The translations under genes were made by a program, and so were the position numbers. Shown here one piece after another: positions 1 through 8,791 of a stretch of DNA of 64,000 nucleotides (the stretch's first letter is position 1; every line of letters starts with the position of its first letter). This stretch comes from Halobaculum marinum (lineage in GTDB: Archaea; Halobacteriota; Halobacteria; Halobacteriales; Haloferacaceae). The notes under the pieces were generated by a model that was given only the letters and a program-made list of their open reading frames with translations, was not told the DNA's origin and did no database searches. Location of the stretch: NCBI RefSeq assembly GCF_029338555.1, contig NZ_CP119989.1, forward strand, positions 2,170,001-2,234,000, given 5' to 3'.

Positions 1-1432
1 CCTTGATCGCGAGCACGTCCGGGTCGTGGGCGGCGGCGTCGAGGAACGTCTGGACGGTGCCGCCGAACGACTGGTACGGGTGGTGGACGAGCACGTCGTC
101 GCGCCGCAGTTCCGCGAACAGGTCCTGCGGCCGGTCGGCGTCGATGCCGGCGAAGCGCGGGTGTCGCTGCGGGGTCCACGGGTCGGGCTTGAGGTCGGGA
201 CGGTCGAGGTCGACCACCGTCTCGAAGCCGTCGAGTGCCAGCGGTTCGGGTCGGTCGAACACCTCTCGCCGGCTCACGTCGAGATGTTCGACGAGGAGGT
301 CGCGCACCTCGTCGGGGGTGTCGTCGGCGACTTCGAGCCTGACGACCGTCGCGAAGCGGCGCTGGCGGAGCACGTCCTCGATCATCTCGATCAGCCCCTC
401 GGCGACCTCCTCGTTGCGTCGAACCTCGGCGTTGCGCGTGACGCGGAACGTCGAGGCGGAGACGACCTCCGTGTCGGGGAACAGCGCGTCGAGGTTCGCC
501 TCGATCAGCCGTTCGAGCGGGAGGAACCGAATCGGGTCGTCGTCGTCGGCCGTCTGCTCCACCGCCCCGGCGGTGCCGGGGTTCTCGCTTACGGCGCCGA
601 CCGGAACGAGGCGTGGCCGATTCTGGGGCACCTTCACTCGCGAGAAACGGCGCTCGCCCTCCTCGTCGCGGGTGAGCACCGCAATCGACAGCGAGAGATT
701 CGAGATGAACGGGAACGGGTGGGCCGGGTCGAACGTCAGCGGAGTGAGCGTTGGCATCACCTGGCGCTCGAAGTGCTCTCCCAGGCGGTCGCGCTCGTGG
801 GCGGTCAACTCGTCCCACGAGACGATGTGAATGCCGGCCTCGCGCAGTGCGGGTTCGACCGACTCCGCGTAACACGTCGACTGCTGCTCGAAGATGTCGT
901 GGGCGTGGTCGAGCACCGCCTCCCACTGTTCGCGGGGACTGCGCCCGTCGGGGGTCGTCTCCGTGACGCCCGCGGCGAGCTGTTGCTTCAGCCCGCCGAC
1001 GCGCTTCATGAAGAACTCGTCCATGTTCTTCGTCGTGATGCCGAGGAAGCGCAGGCGCTGGAGGAGGGGGTTCCGCTCGTCGACCGCCTCGTGGAGGACG
1101 CGACGCTGGAAGGCCAGTTCGCTCAGTTCGCGGCTGAGTTGGACTCGTGTGTCGTCCAGGTCGATCGCGGCACCGTCGTCTACCACGTCGTGGGTGATCG
1201 GCTCCGTCTCCGCCCCGTAGCGGGCCCACGGAACCGGTGGCTCGTCGAGGTCGCCCGGGTCCGCGTCGCCGACCCGTCGCTCGGCGGCGGGCGCGAGGTC
1301 GAGGTCCGCGATGCTGGCCGGCAACTGGCGAGCGTTCGCGACGCCGTCGGTCGACACGTCGCCCGGCTGCTCGTCCGGCCGTTCGTCCGCGTCGGCGTCG
1401 CGGTCGTGCTCGGGAGTGGGGTCGTCGGTCAT
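1..1432 (-). CDS. ppk: Polyphosphate kinase PPK1, N-terminal part (runs off the left edge)
   Basis: Reads on the minus strand from an ATG at 1432 and is still open at base 1, so only about 477 residues are visible. After roughly 80 acidic, low-complexity residues comes the PPK N-domain signature (RELSELAFQRRVLHE, then NPLLQRLRFLGI and NMDEFFMKRV). Near the edge is the HHPYQSF stretch that precedes the catalytic core. PPK1 reversibly makes inorganic polyphosphate from ATP. The autophosphorylated histidines lie outside the window, so activity cannot be judged. The long acidic N-terminal extension is typical of halophile versions. No partner gene is visible; the next gene is a separate phosphatase on the same strand. 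Confidence 0.9.
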   Translation of the reverse strand, partial: MTDDPTPEHDRDADADERPDEQPGDVSTDGVANARQLPASIADLDLAPAAERRVGDADPGDLDEPPVPWARYGAETEPITHDVVDDGAAIDLDDTRVQLSRELSELAFQRRVLHEAVDERNPLLQRLRFLGITTKNMDEFFMKRVGGLKQQLAAGVTETTPDGRSPREQWEAVLDHAHDIFEQQSTCYAESVEPALREAGIHIVSWDELTAHERDRLGEHFERQVMPTLTPLTFDPAHPFPFISNLSLSIAVLTRDEEGERRFSRVKVPQNRPRLVPVGAVSENPGTAGAVEQTADDDDPIRFLPLERLIEANLDALFPDTEVVSASTFRVTRNAEVRRNEEVAEGLIEMIEDVLRQRRFATVVRLEVADDTPDEVRDLLVEHLDVSRREVFDRPEPLALDGFETVVDLDRPDLKPDPWTPQRHPRFAGIDADRPQDLFAELRRDDVLVHHPYQSFGGTVQTFLDAAAHDPDVLAIK

Positions 1433-1620
1433 CCGTTCGTCGTTGCACAAACGGAGACGGCGCCGGGGTGTAAGCGTTCCTGTCAGACCAGTATACACGG
1501 ATCCGTAGTCGTGGGGTGAACTCCGGAGGGCACCCAAACGGGAGACGCCGGCGCGGTCGACAGCGGCGGCTGACGGATCGGGGGAACGGACACAGCAGAG
1601 AATCCGCCGGAGGGTGCCGC

Positions 1621-2385
1621 TCAGTCCGACTCGCTCTCGACCGTCGTGAGGCGGGCGTCCGCGTTCGCGTCGCTGTGGAACGGTGGTTCAAGGATCTTCC
1701 GATCGGCGCGCTCTTCGGCGGTCTCCTCGGGAGCCACCGTGACGAACGCGTCCTCGCGCCAGTCGTACGCCGTCAACTCGCCGCCGTACACACAGCCGGT
1801 GTCGAGGCCGACGGCGAACTCCCGGACGACCGGCTGTGCGAGCACGGTGTGCCCGAAGAAGACCCGCTGGGGGCCGTCGTACTGCTCCCACCAGTACGGG
1901 CGGTCGCCGTAGGAGCCGCCGGGCAGCAGCGAGCGGTTGTTCTGGAGGTCGTCGACGGTGTGTTCGGCGAGCGGGACGCGGGGGTCGACGCCGCCGTGGA
2001 CGACCAGCGCGCCGGGCGTCTCGTCGTCGCCGGCCCACGAGATGGCGACCGGCAGCGACGCCATCCAGTCGAGGTCGTCGTCGGTGAGGGCCGACAGCTC
2101 CTTGTCGCCGCGGAGGAGCTTCTCCTCGTTGTTCCCGCGGACGGTCAGCATGTTGTCTGCCTCGCGGACGCGGTCGACGACGGCCTTGCTGTCGGGGCCC
2201 TTGCGCACGAGGTCGCCGACGAAGACGACGAGGTCGTCGTCGGTGACGCTCAGGTTCGACAGTAGCCGGTCGAGTTCGTCTGGGCACCCGTGCACGTCGC
2301 CGACGACGTACACCTCCTCCCAGTCGGACACGTCGACCCGTCTATGGAGCGGTTCGACCTCCGGCCCGAATCGCGGCGCACTCAT
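1621..2385 (-). CDS. Calcineurin-like metallophosphoesterase (PrpA/ApaH-like phosphatase)
   Basis: 254 residues. The metallophosphoesterase motifs are in order: GDVHG at residues 29-33, GDLVRKGP at 57-64, GNNE at 84-87, then VVHGG and FFGHT further on, supplying the dinuclear metal ligands. This spacing is that of the Ser/Thr protein phosphatase and diadenosine-tetraphosphatase group. The substrate cannot be decided from sequence. It is cytosolic, with no signal peptide. The start at 2385 follows a T-rich TATA-like element about 30 nt upstream on the minus strand. It is divergent from map. Confidence 0.88.
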   Translation of the reverse strand: MSAPRFGPEVEPLHRRVDVSDWEEVYVVGDVHGCPDELDRLLSNLSVTDDDLVVFVGDLVRKGPDSKAVVDRVREADNMLTVRGNNEEKLLRGDKELSALTDDDLDWMASLPVAISWAGDDETPGALVVHGGVDPRVPLAEHTVDDLQNNRSLLPGGSYGDRPYWWEQYDGPQRVFFGHTVLAQPVVREFAVGLDTGCVYGGELTAYDWREDAFVTVAPEETAEERADRKILEPPFHSDANADARLTTVESESD

Positions 2386-2683
2386 CAGCGAGATCGACGC
2401 TCTCGAACCCTAAAAACGCCGCTTAATAGGGCTATTGTGAGAGTCGTAGACACGGGGTCAGCCCGGAGCGGCGAAGCGCCACCGCCCCGAGCGAGACGAA
2501 TCCCGACGCCTTGTGTCGGTTTCGTCGGACCGCAGCCCACACGATGTGTGACGATTCCGTGTGTAGTGATCACACGCCGCACTCCCCCGTCGGGGCAAGT
2601 CACAGGCGGATCCACTGCGGAGCAAGAACGATTCACCCGCGCGAGGCGCAACCCCTTTCCCCACTTCAGTCGAACGCCAGCGC
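2386..2683. promoter_or_regulatory. Divergent intergenic region with two spaced palindromes
   Basis: This region separates the phosphatase (minus) from map (plus). A T-rich box near 2413-2418 serves the minus-strand gene. Two inverted repeats with TGTG/CACA half-sites lie at 2538-2550 (CACAC-GAT-GTGTG) and 2558-2576 (CGTGTG-N7-CACACG). Their centres are 23 bp apart, about two helical turns, as for a regulator bound twice on one face. No gene is seen within it. Confidence 0.4.
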
Positions 2684-3577
2684 ATGAGTGCCCTCGACGA
2701 GGACGTCCTCGAGAAGCACCGCGAGGCCGGCGAGATCCTGACGACCGTGATGGGCGAGGCGCGCGAGATGGTGGAACCCGGCGTCACGCACCTGGAGGTC
2801 GCCGAGTTCGCCGAGGAGCGCATCCGCGAGGAGGGCGCCGGGATCGCGTTCCCGGTGAACATCTCCATCGACGAGGAGGCGAGCCACGCGACGCCCGAGC
2901 GCGACGACCCCACGGAGTTCGGCGAGGACGTCGTCTGTCTCGACATCGGCGTCCACGTCGACGGCTACATCGCCGACGCGGCGGTGACAGTCGACCTCGC
3001 TGGGGAGACGGAACTCGTCGAGGCCGCCGAGCAGGCGCTGGAGGCCGCCGTCGACGCCGCCGGGCCGGGCGTCCCCGTGGGCGAGATCGGCGCCGAGATC
3101 GAAGACGTGATCGACGCGTACGACTACACGCCCGTCTACAACCTCTCGGGCCACGGCGTCGAGCGGTACGACGCCCACACCGGCCCGAACGTCCCCAACC
3201 GCGGCGTCGACCGCTCCGTCGAACTGGAGCCGGGGCAGGTCGTCGCCATCGAGCCGTTCGCGACGACTGGGCGCGGCAAAGTCGGCGAGGGCAACGACGA
3301 GGAGATCTTCGAGTTGACGCAGGACGTCTCCGTGCGAAATCGTGCGGCCCGCCAGGCGCTCGAACAGGTCCGCGAGTTCGACGGTCTCCCCTTTGCGGCG
3401 CGCTGGCTCGACTCCTCGCGCGACGAGATGGCGCTCCGCCGCCTCGTCCAGCAGGGCGCCGTCAAGGGGTACCCGGTGCTCAAAGAGCAAGACGGCGAGC
3501 TAGTGAGTCAGGCCGAACACACGCTGATCGTCACCGACGACGGCGTCGAGGTCACGACGGCGGGCCTGTTCTCCTGA
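2684..3577 (+). CDS. map: Methionine aminopeptidase, type II (archaeal MetAP)
   Basis: 297 residues, the usual archaeal MetAP length. It removes the N-terminal methionine from new proteins in the cytosol. Metal ligands are visible: D87 and D98 in the DIGVHVDGYIAD stretch, H157 in SGHGVERYDAH, a Glu in AIEPFATTG and the last Glu in the LVSQAEHTLIV region. The roughly 60-residue insertion before the C-terminal half (the region around AARQALEQVREF to EQDGE) marks type II enzymes. It is divergent from the phosphatase across a 298-nt region. No canonical Shine-Dalgarno is seen. Confidence 0.95.
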   Translation: MSALDEDVLEKHREAGEILTTVMGEAREMVEPGVTHLEVAEFAEERIREEGAGIAFPVNISIDEEASHATPERDDPTEFGEDVVCLDIGVHVDGYIADAAVTVDLAGETELVEAAEQALEAAVDAAGPGVPVGEIGAEIEDVIDAYDYTPVYNLSGHGVERYDAHTGPNVPNRGVDRSVELEPGQVVAIEPFATTGRGKVGEGNDEEIFELTQDVSVRNRAARQALEQVREFDGLPFAARWLDSSRDEMALRRLVQQGAVKGYPVLKEQDGELVSQAEHTLIVTDDGVEVTTAGLFS

Positions 3578-3693
3578 GTCGGCGACGCGGCGCGGTCGCT
3601 CGCTGGTGGCTGCGTCTGAGAGACAGCAAGGGTCCCGGGAGGCCGCTCCTGATCGGCCCGGCGGGATGATCGTTCGGTGCAGGCAGGTCGGTA

Positions 3694-3894
3694 CTACGCG
3701 TTGTTCATCCGCGTCGCCGTCTCGGACCCGCATTCGTTACAGGTCGTGATCCGGTAGGGTTCGCGTGAGAACTCGGCGTTTTCCTCCTTCTCGCTCTCGG
3801 TGCGGATCTCGACCCGCACGTCGTGCGTCGTCTCCCCGCCACAGTCGACACAGCGCTCGGTGACGTGGTCGGGGTCGGAGGGTTGGGTCGCCAT
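3694..3894 (-). CDS. Small zinc-ribbon protein (haloarchaeal DUF7835-type)
   Basis: 66 residues with two zinc knuckles, CVDCGG near residue 16 and CNECGS near residue 54, bracketing a beta-rich stretch. It ends in the MNNA tail I associate with the haloarchaeal DUF7835 family (family number from memory). Such proteins are single-zinc-ribbon microproteins of unknown function. The start at 3894 is the only ATG that keeps both knuckles. It is convergent with map. Confidence 0.8.
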   Translation of the reverse strand: MATQPSDPDHVTERCVDCGGETTHDVRVEIRTESEKEENAEFSREPYRITTCNECGSETATRMNNA

Positions 3895-4081
3895 GCACCC
3901 CCGTCTACAACGCTAAGCCGGATAAAGGTAGTATGTGGGAAATAAACCTTTGCCTAGCGTGTGAGCGCCCATCTCGGTTCGATGCTGTCGACCGCGGTCT
4001 CGTCTGCCGATCTCGGTGTGTGGGTCTGTGTCACCCGGATCGACGCGCGGGGTTCAAGGGTCGTCCGGCCGACCGCTCGGT

Positions 4082-4627
4082 ATGGATCAGGTGTTCGCGC
4101 CGTGGCGGATCGAGTGGGTCGAGCGCGACGACGAGGAGTCGGTCGACGGCTGTCCGTTCTGCGTGCTCCCCGAACGCGACGCCGACCGGGCGTCGCGAGT
4201 GGTCGCCCGCTCCGACCGGGCATTCGTGCTCCTCAACAACTATCCGTACAACCCCGGGCACGCGATGGTGATCCCGCGTGTCCACGAGGGGTCGTACGCC
4301 GCCCTCGACGACGCGACGCTCCTCGACCACGCGCGGCTGAAACAGCGGACGATCCGGGCGCTGGAGACGGCGCTGGACCCCAACGGCGTCAACGCGGGCG
4401 AGAACCTCGGCGGCGCGGCCGCCGGCGGGTCGATCGACGACCACCTCCACACGCACGTCGTCCCCCGGTGGGAGGGCGACACGAACTTCATGCCCGTCGT
4501 CGCCGAGACGAAGGTGATCGTCGAGGCGCTCGAGGACACGTGGGAGCGCCTCCGCGACGCCTTCGCCGAGCAGGAGGGGGCGAGCGTCGACGGCGACGAC
4601 GACGCCGTCGAGTTCTCGTTCGCGTAG
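4082..4627 (+). CDS. HIT-family nucleotide-binding hydrolase
   Basis: 181 residues from the ATG at 4082; a longer in-frame start at 4016 adds a non-conserved leader and is rejected. The histidine triad HLHTHVV is at residues 121-127, with NNYPYNPGHAMVIPRVH at 52-68 forming the nucleotide-binding fold and a CPFC zinc-like pair at 24-27. HIT proteins hydrolyse dinucleoside polyphosphates or nucleotide monophosphate derivatives; the exact substrate is not predictable. A TTCAAGG box about 27 nt upstream suggests a leaderless mRNA. It is followed 90 nt later by a regulator on the same strand. Confidence 0.9.
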   Translation: MDQVFAPWRIEWVERDDEESVDGCPFCVLPERDADRASRVVARSDRAFVLLNNYPYNPGHAMVIPRVHEGSYAALDDATLLDHARLKQRTIRALETALDPNGVNAGENLGGAAAGGSIDDHLHTHVVPRWEGDTNFMPVVAETKVIVEALEDTWERLRDAFAEQEGASVDGDDDAVEFSFA

Positions 4628-4714
4628 TCGGTCGGGGGCGGCGCCTGAACAGCACACGTGCGGGTCGACCCAACCGACCCAACGACTTTGACCATGCCCG
4701 CCGCAGAGTCGGGT

Positions 4715-5686
4715 ATGAGCCGATCCGTCGACGAGGCCGTCGACCACGCCGACGACGCGGACCTCGCCCCGGCAGAGGCGTTCGCCCTCCTCGGGAACGA
4801 GACCCGCATCGAGATCCTACAGGCCCTCCACGAGGCGACCATCGAGCGCGGCGACGACACGCCGATCCAGTTCTCCGAGTTGTACGACCGCGTCGACCTC
4901 GACGACAGCGCCCACTTCAACTACCACCTCAAGCAACTGCTCGACCACTTCGTCCGCAAGGTCGAGTGTGACCCCGACGAGTCCGGCGCGACCGCCGACG
5001 ACTGCGTCGAGGGGTACGAGTTCCGCACGCCGGGGTGGAAGGTCGTCCGGTCGGTGTTCGCCGGGACGTTCACCGGGCGAAGCGAGTTGGGACCGTTCGA
5101 CGCGCCCGGCACCTGCTACGAGTGCGGCGGCGCCCTGGAGGCGCGCTACGCCAACGAACTACTCACCATCGCCTGCGCCGACTGTGGGCGGACGCCGGTG
5201 AACTACCCGTTCCCGCCGGGCGGCCTCGCCGACCGGACGCCCGCGGAGTTCCTCGACGCGTTCCACCACCACGTCCGCCACCACTACTGTCTCGCCGCCG
5301 ACGGCGTCTGCCCCGAGTGCATGGGTCGCGTGGAGACGACCCTCGGCACCGACACGGCGGTGCCGGGACAGGATGTCGTCGTCGAACACGTCTGCGGCCG
5401 CTGTGACAACCGCCTCACCTCCGCCGTCGGGGTGAACCTCCTCGACACGGCGCCGGTGCTCACCTTCTTCTCCGAGCGTGGGGTCGACCTCACGACCGAC
5501 CCGTTCTGGACGCACCCGTGGACCGTCAGCGACGTGCACACGACCGTCGTCTCGACGGACCCGCTCCGCATCCGCCTCGACCTCCCGTGTGCCGGCGACG
5601 TGATCCGGGTCACCGTCGACGAGACGCTGAAGGTGCTCGACGCGGAACCGCTCGACGACGCCGAGGCCACCGACGCGACGGCGTAA
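4715..5686 (+). CDS. ArsR-like winged-helix protein with C-terminal zinc ribbons (DUF7351-like)
   Basis: 323 residues from the ATG at 4715; ATGs at 4658 and 4694 are also in frame but add poorly conserved residues. Residues about 15-90 form a winged helix (AEAFALLGNETRIEILQAL, then FNYHLKQLLDHFVRK) as in ArsR-type DNA-binding regulators. This is followed by GYEFRTPGWKVVRSV. The C-terminal half carries two CxxC pairs (CYECGG with CADCGR) and a second set (CPECMG with CGRCDN), so two zinc ribbons are likely. This architecture is common in haloarchaea. Targets and ligand are unknown. Confidence 0.8.
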   Translation: MSRSVDEAVDHADDADLAPAEAFALLGNETRIEILQALHEATIERGDDTPIQFSELYDRVDLDDSAHFNYHLKQLLDHFVRKVECDPDESGATADDCVEGYEFRTPGWKVVRSVFAGTFTGRSELGPFDAPGTCYECGGALEARYANELLTIACADCGRTPVNYPFPPGGLADRTPAEFLDAFHHHVRHHYCLAADGVCPECMGRVETTLGTDTAVPGQDVVVEHVCGRCDNRLTSAVGVNLLDTAPVLTFFSERGVDLTTDPFWTHPWTVSDVHTTVVSTDPLRIRLDLPCAGDVIRVTVDETLKVLDAEPLDDAEATDATA

Positions 5687-5735
5687 CGGGCGACCGGTGG
5701 AAGTGGGCGCGAGTGGGAGAGGCGACGGTCAGCCG

Positions 5736-7277
5736 TCAGCGGTCGTCGTACACGACGTCGCCGTCGACGGCGGTCACGGCCACGTCGACCTCGTCGATGG
5801 CGTCGGCGCGGTCCCACGGCGACTCCTCCAAGAGCACGAAGTCCGCGCGCTTCCCGCGTTCGAGCGTGCCGAGGCGGCCCTCGTCGAAGCCCGCGTACGC
5901 GCCGCCGCTGGTGTAGGCGCGCAATGCCTCGGTGACGCCGAGCGACTGCCCCTCGCTCGGGGCGTTCACCGCGTAGTGGACGCCCAGCAGCGGGTCGAGC
6001 GGCATACAGTCGCTCCCGAACGCCAGCAGTGCCCCCGCCTCACAGTAGGCGGGGAGGCGGTTTGCGTCGGTGCGACGGTCGCCGAGGCGCGCGTCGTACA
6101 GCCCGTCCTCGAACCCCCACTTGTGGAAGTTCGGCTGCATCGACGCGACGACGCCGAGGTCGGCCATGCGTTCGATGGCCTCGTCGCTCGCGAGTTCGCT
6201 GTGCTCGACGCGGTGGCGTGACTCGCCCGGCGCGTCTGTGTCGGCGTAGGCCTCGAGCACGGCGTCGATGGCGGCGTCGCCGATGGCGTGCAGCGTCACC
6301 TGGAAGCCGTGGGCGTCGGCGCGCGAGACCAGGTCGGCGATGCCGTCGGGGCCGAGCACCCACGTGCCCGTCTCGCCGGCGTCGTCGGCGTACGGGTCGT
6401 GGAGCTTCGCGGTTCGACCGCCGAACGTGCCGTCGGTGTAGGACTTGACCGCGCCCGTCTGCACCATGTCGCTGCCGTGGTTCGTGCGCAAGCCGGCGTC
6501 GATGAGCGAGTCGAAGTGGTCGGCCCAGTAGTTGACCCGGACGCGGAGGGTGAGTTCGTCCGCGAGGTCGAGGTCGCGGTACACCTCCGGCGCCTTCGAC
6601 TGCCGGACCATGTCGTGGACCATCGTGACGCCCCGCTCGTTCGCGTTCGCCTGTGCGGCGCGGATCAGTTCCTCCGCCTCGTCGGCGTCGGGTTCGATGG
6701 CCTCGTACACCGGGTCGACGGCCTCCTCGACCACCACGCCGGTCGGGTCGCCACCCTCGGTGTGGACGTCGTCGTCGGGCATCTCCTCGCGCAGGCGGTC
6801 GAACACGGGGTCGTTGACGCTCGCGACGTGCATGTCCTCGCGGAACGCGACGACGGGCGCCGTCTCGCTGACGGCGTGGAGGTCCTCGCGGGTGAGGTAG
6901 CGCGACTCGCCCCACGTCGACTCGTCGTAGCCGAAGCCGAGCACCCACTCGCCGGCGTCGGTGTCGACTTCGCTCGCGCGCTCGCGGAGGAGGTCGACCG
7001 CCTCAGCGGGGGAGTCTGCCGTCGACAGGTCGGCGTGGACGAGCGTCCGGCCGGAGTTGAGGAGGTGGGTGTGGGCGTCGACGAACCCGGGGAGCGCGAC
7101 GCGACCGGCGGCGTCGAGCGTCTCCGTGTCGGCGCCGACGAGGAACTCGACGTCGTAACTGGTGCCGAGGCGGACGATCCGACCGTCCCGGACGGCGAAC
7201 GCCTCGTACGTTTCGTCGGGGTCCGCGAGCGTGTGCACCTCGGCGTTCGTCACGACGAGATCAGCGGGGGTAGTCAT
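5736..7277 (-). CDS. Amidohydrolase, YtcJ/Amidohydrolase_3 family
   Basis: 513 residues from the ATG at 7277 (MTTPADLVV). The same frame stays open to 8039 but only through the neighbouring plus-strand gene. Metal-site motifs are in order: DAHTHLL (HxH) near residue 70, LHAIGDAAID, EHSELAS, then FGSDCMPLDPLLGVHYAV. The C-terminal LGTLERGKRADFVLL return of the beta-sandwich is present. YtcJ-type enzymes hydrolyse exocyclic amides or carbamates; the substrate is unknown. It is cytosolic and divergent from a lipoprotein gene, with 123 nt between them. Confidence 0.88.
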   Translation of the reverse strand: MTTPADLVVTNAEVHTLADPDETYEAFAVRDGRIVRLGTSYDVEFLVGADTETLDAAGRVALPGFVDAHTHLLNSGRTLVHADLSTADSPAEAVDLLRERASEVDTDAGEWVLGFGYDESTWGESRYLTREDLHAVSETAPVVAFREDMHVASVNDPVFDRLREEMPDDDVHTEGGDPTGVVVEEAVDPVYEAIEPDADEAEELIRAAQANANERGVTMVHDMVRQSKAPEVYRDLDLADELTLRVRVNYWADHFDSLIDAGLRTNHGSDMVQTGAVKSYTDGTFGGRTAKLHDPYADDAGETGTWVLGPDGIADLVSRADAHGFQVTLHAIGDAAIDAVLEAYADTDAPGESRHRVEHSELASDEAIERMADLGVVASMQPNFHKWGFEDGLYDARLGDRRTDANRLPAYCEAGALLAFGSDCMPLDPLLGVHYAVNAPSEGQSLGVTEALRAYTSGGAYAGFDEGRLGTLERGKRADFVLLEESPWDRADAIDEVDVAVTAVDGDVVYDDR

Positions 7278-7400
7278 GGGAGGACCGGCGTCGCGCCGCG
7301 TCAAAATCGTTCGGGAAGCGGGGCGCCCGGGACGGAGCCGTGGGAGGTCGGCACCGGCGCGGACGACAAACCTTTGACACACCGCTCGGAACGCCGGCAC

Positions 7401-8756
7401 ATGGTCCCCGATCACCCCTCCAGACGAACAGCCCTCGCGCTCCTCGCCGGGACAGCCACGGTCGGGTGTCTCGGCGGGCGCCGACCCGCCGACCAGCCCG
7501 ACGACGACGATGCGCCGGCGGCAGCCACCCCCGGCGACCCCGACGGTGCGCCCGCCGGCGAGGGATCTTGGCCGATGCTCGGCGGGGATGCCCGACACCG
7601 CGGTCACGCACCGTCCGTCAGCGGTCGCGAACCGGGGCAACCCGTCCGCGTCGACGCCGACGGACCGATGACGACGCCGACGGTCGTCGACGGGACGGCG
7701 TACCTCGTCCGCGGCGTCCCGACCGACGACGGCCCCCGTGCCACCGTCGAGGCGTACGCGCTCGACTCCGGCGACCGGACCGCGAGTGTTCCGCTGGCCG
7801 TCGACGGTGACCCGGTCGGGTTCCGCTTCAGCGCGCCGAACTCGAACTTCCGCCCCGTGTACTACCGCGGCCTGCTGTACGTCGCTGTCGGACAACGGGT
7901 CACAGTCGTCGACCCAGCCGCCGGTCGACAGGCGTGGACGACGGATGCCGTCGACGACTTGTTCTTCAACGAGCCACCGACGGTGACCGACGCGGGCGTG
8001 TTCGCGGGCGGCCCGTCCGGTGTCGCAGCCTACGACCACGACGGCGCGCTCCGGTGGCGGCTACCGCCGACCGCTGCCGACGACGACGACCCGACGACGG
8101 ACCGGATCGGCAGCCCCCGGGTCGTGGCGGTCAGCGACGGGCGTGCGTACCTCTCTTGGGGGTCGCAACTCCGGGCGGTCGACGTGGCCGACGGGAGCAC
8201 CGTCTGGCGCCACGACCCCGACGGGCCGTCCGCCTCGACGGTCGTCGCGACGAACGACGTACTCGTCCGCGCTGGCCTCCACGGCGTCGAGGTGGTGACG
8301 ACCCAGGGAGAACGCGCGTGGCGCGGCGACTGGCCCGGCGGCGCGGTCGTCAGGCCGGCGGTCGCCGACGGCGTCGCGTACGTCGCGGGACTCACCGGCC
8401 ACGTCGTCGCGTACGACCTCGCGGACGGCGAGCGCCGGTGGTCGCGCACCGTCGACCCCGGCGGGTTCGCACAGGGGACGACCGCGACCGTCAGTCAGTC
8501 GGCGGTCCACCTGCTCCGCGTCGACCCCGCCGAGCGCACCGTTCGAGTCCTCGCGCTCGACCGAGCCGACGGCGACATCGCCTGGGAACGGACGCGGACG
8601 GCGACCAGGGCGCGGGGCGTCGTACCCGCGTCGGGGCGGTATGTGTTCACCGCCGAGACGACGCCGGAGGCACAGCGACAGTCGTCCACGGCGGGGGCCG
8701 GGCAAGACACCTCGGCGACGCTGTGGGCGTTCCCGGTGGGCGAAGCCGACGACTGA
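7401..8756 (+). CDS. PQQ-like beta-propeller lipoprotein
   Basis: 451 residues from the ATG at 7401. The N-terminus has twin arginines (SRRTALALLAG) and a lipobox ending TVGC, so it should be a Tat-exported lipid-anchored protein. An Asp/Pro/Ala-rich tether follows. The body is made of repeated blades of the type GTAYLVRG, GLLYVAVG, GVAYVAGLTGHVVAYDLADGERRW and ALDRADGDIAWERT, characteristic of PQQ-binding-like (YVTN/BamB-type) propellers. These can be enzymes or scaffolds; nothing here shows a PQQ site. hmgA begins 35 nt after the stop but has its own TATA box. Confidence 0.85.
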   Translation: MVPDHPSRRTALALLAGTATVGCLGGRRPADQPDDDDAPAAATPGDPDGAPAGEGSWPMLGGDARHRGHAPSVSGREPGQPVRVDADGPMTTPTVVDGTAYLVRGVPTDDGPRATVEAYALDSGDRTASVPLAVDGDPVGFRFSAPNSNFRPVYYRGLLYVAVGQRVTVVDPAAGRQAWTTDAVDDLFFNEPPTVTDAGVFAGGPSGVAAYDHDGALRWRLPPTAADDDDPTTDRIGSPRVVAVSDGRAYLSWGSQLRAVDVADGSTVWRHDPDGPSASTVVATNDVLVRAGLHGVEVVTTQGERAWRGDWPGGAVVRPAVADGVAYVAGLTGHVVAYDLADGERRWSRTVDPGGFAQGTTATVSQSAVHLLRVDPAERTVRVLALDRADGDIAWERTRTATRARGVVPASGRYVFTAETTPEAQRQSSTAGAGQDTSATLWAFPVGEADD

Positions 8757-8760
8757 AAGG

Positions 8761-8767
8761 AATTAAC
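8761..8767 (+). promoter_or_regulatory. TATA box of hmgA
   Basis: AATTAAC lies 5-11 nt after the upstream stop codon and is centred about 27 nt before the hmgA ATG at 8792, which fits a leaderless haloarchaeal promoter. Confidence 0.6.
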
Positions 8768-8791
8768 CGCTCCCGCCCGGACCACTCGCGC

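Noticed and set aside
26-1519. 497-residue plus-strand frame at the left edge
   Set aside because: Antisense to ppk, whose PPK1 motifs are unmistakable on the minus strand.
7278-8039. N-terminal extension of the amidohydrolase to 8039
   Set aside because: It would run antisense through the beta-propeller lipoprotein and has no family similarity; MTTPADLVV at 7277 is the normal start.
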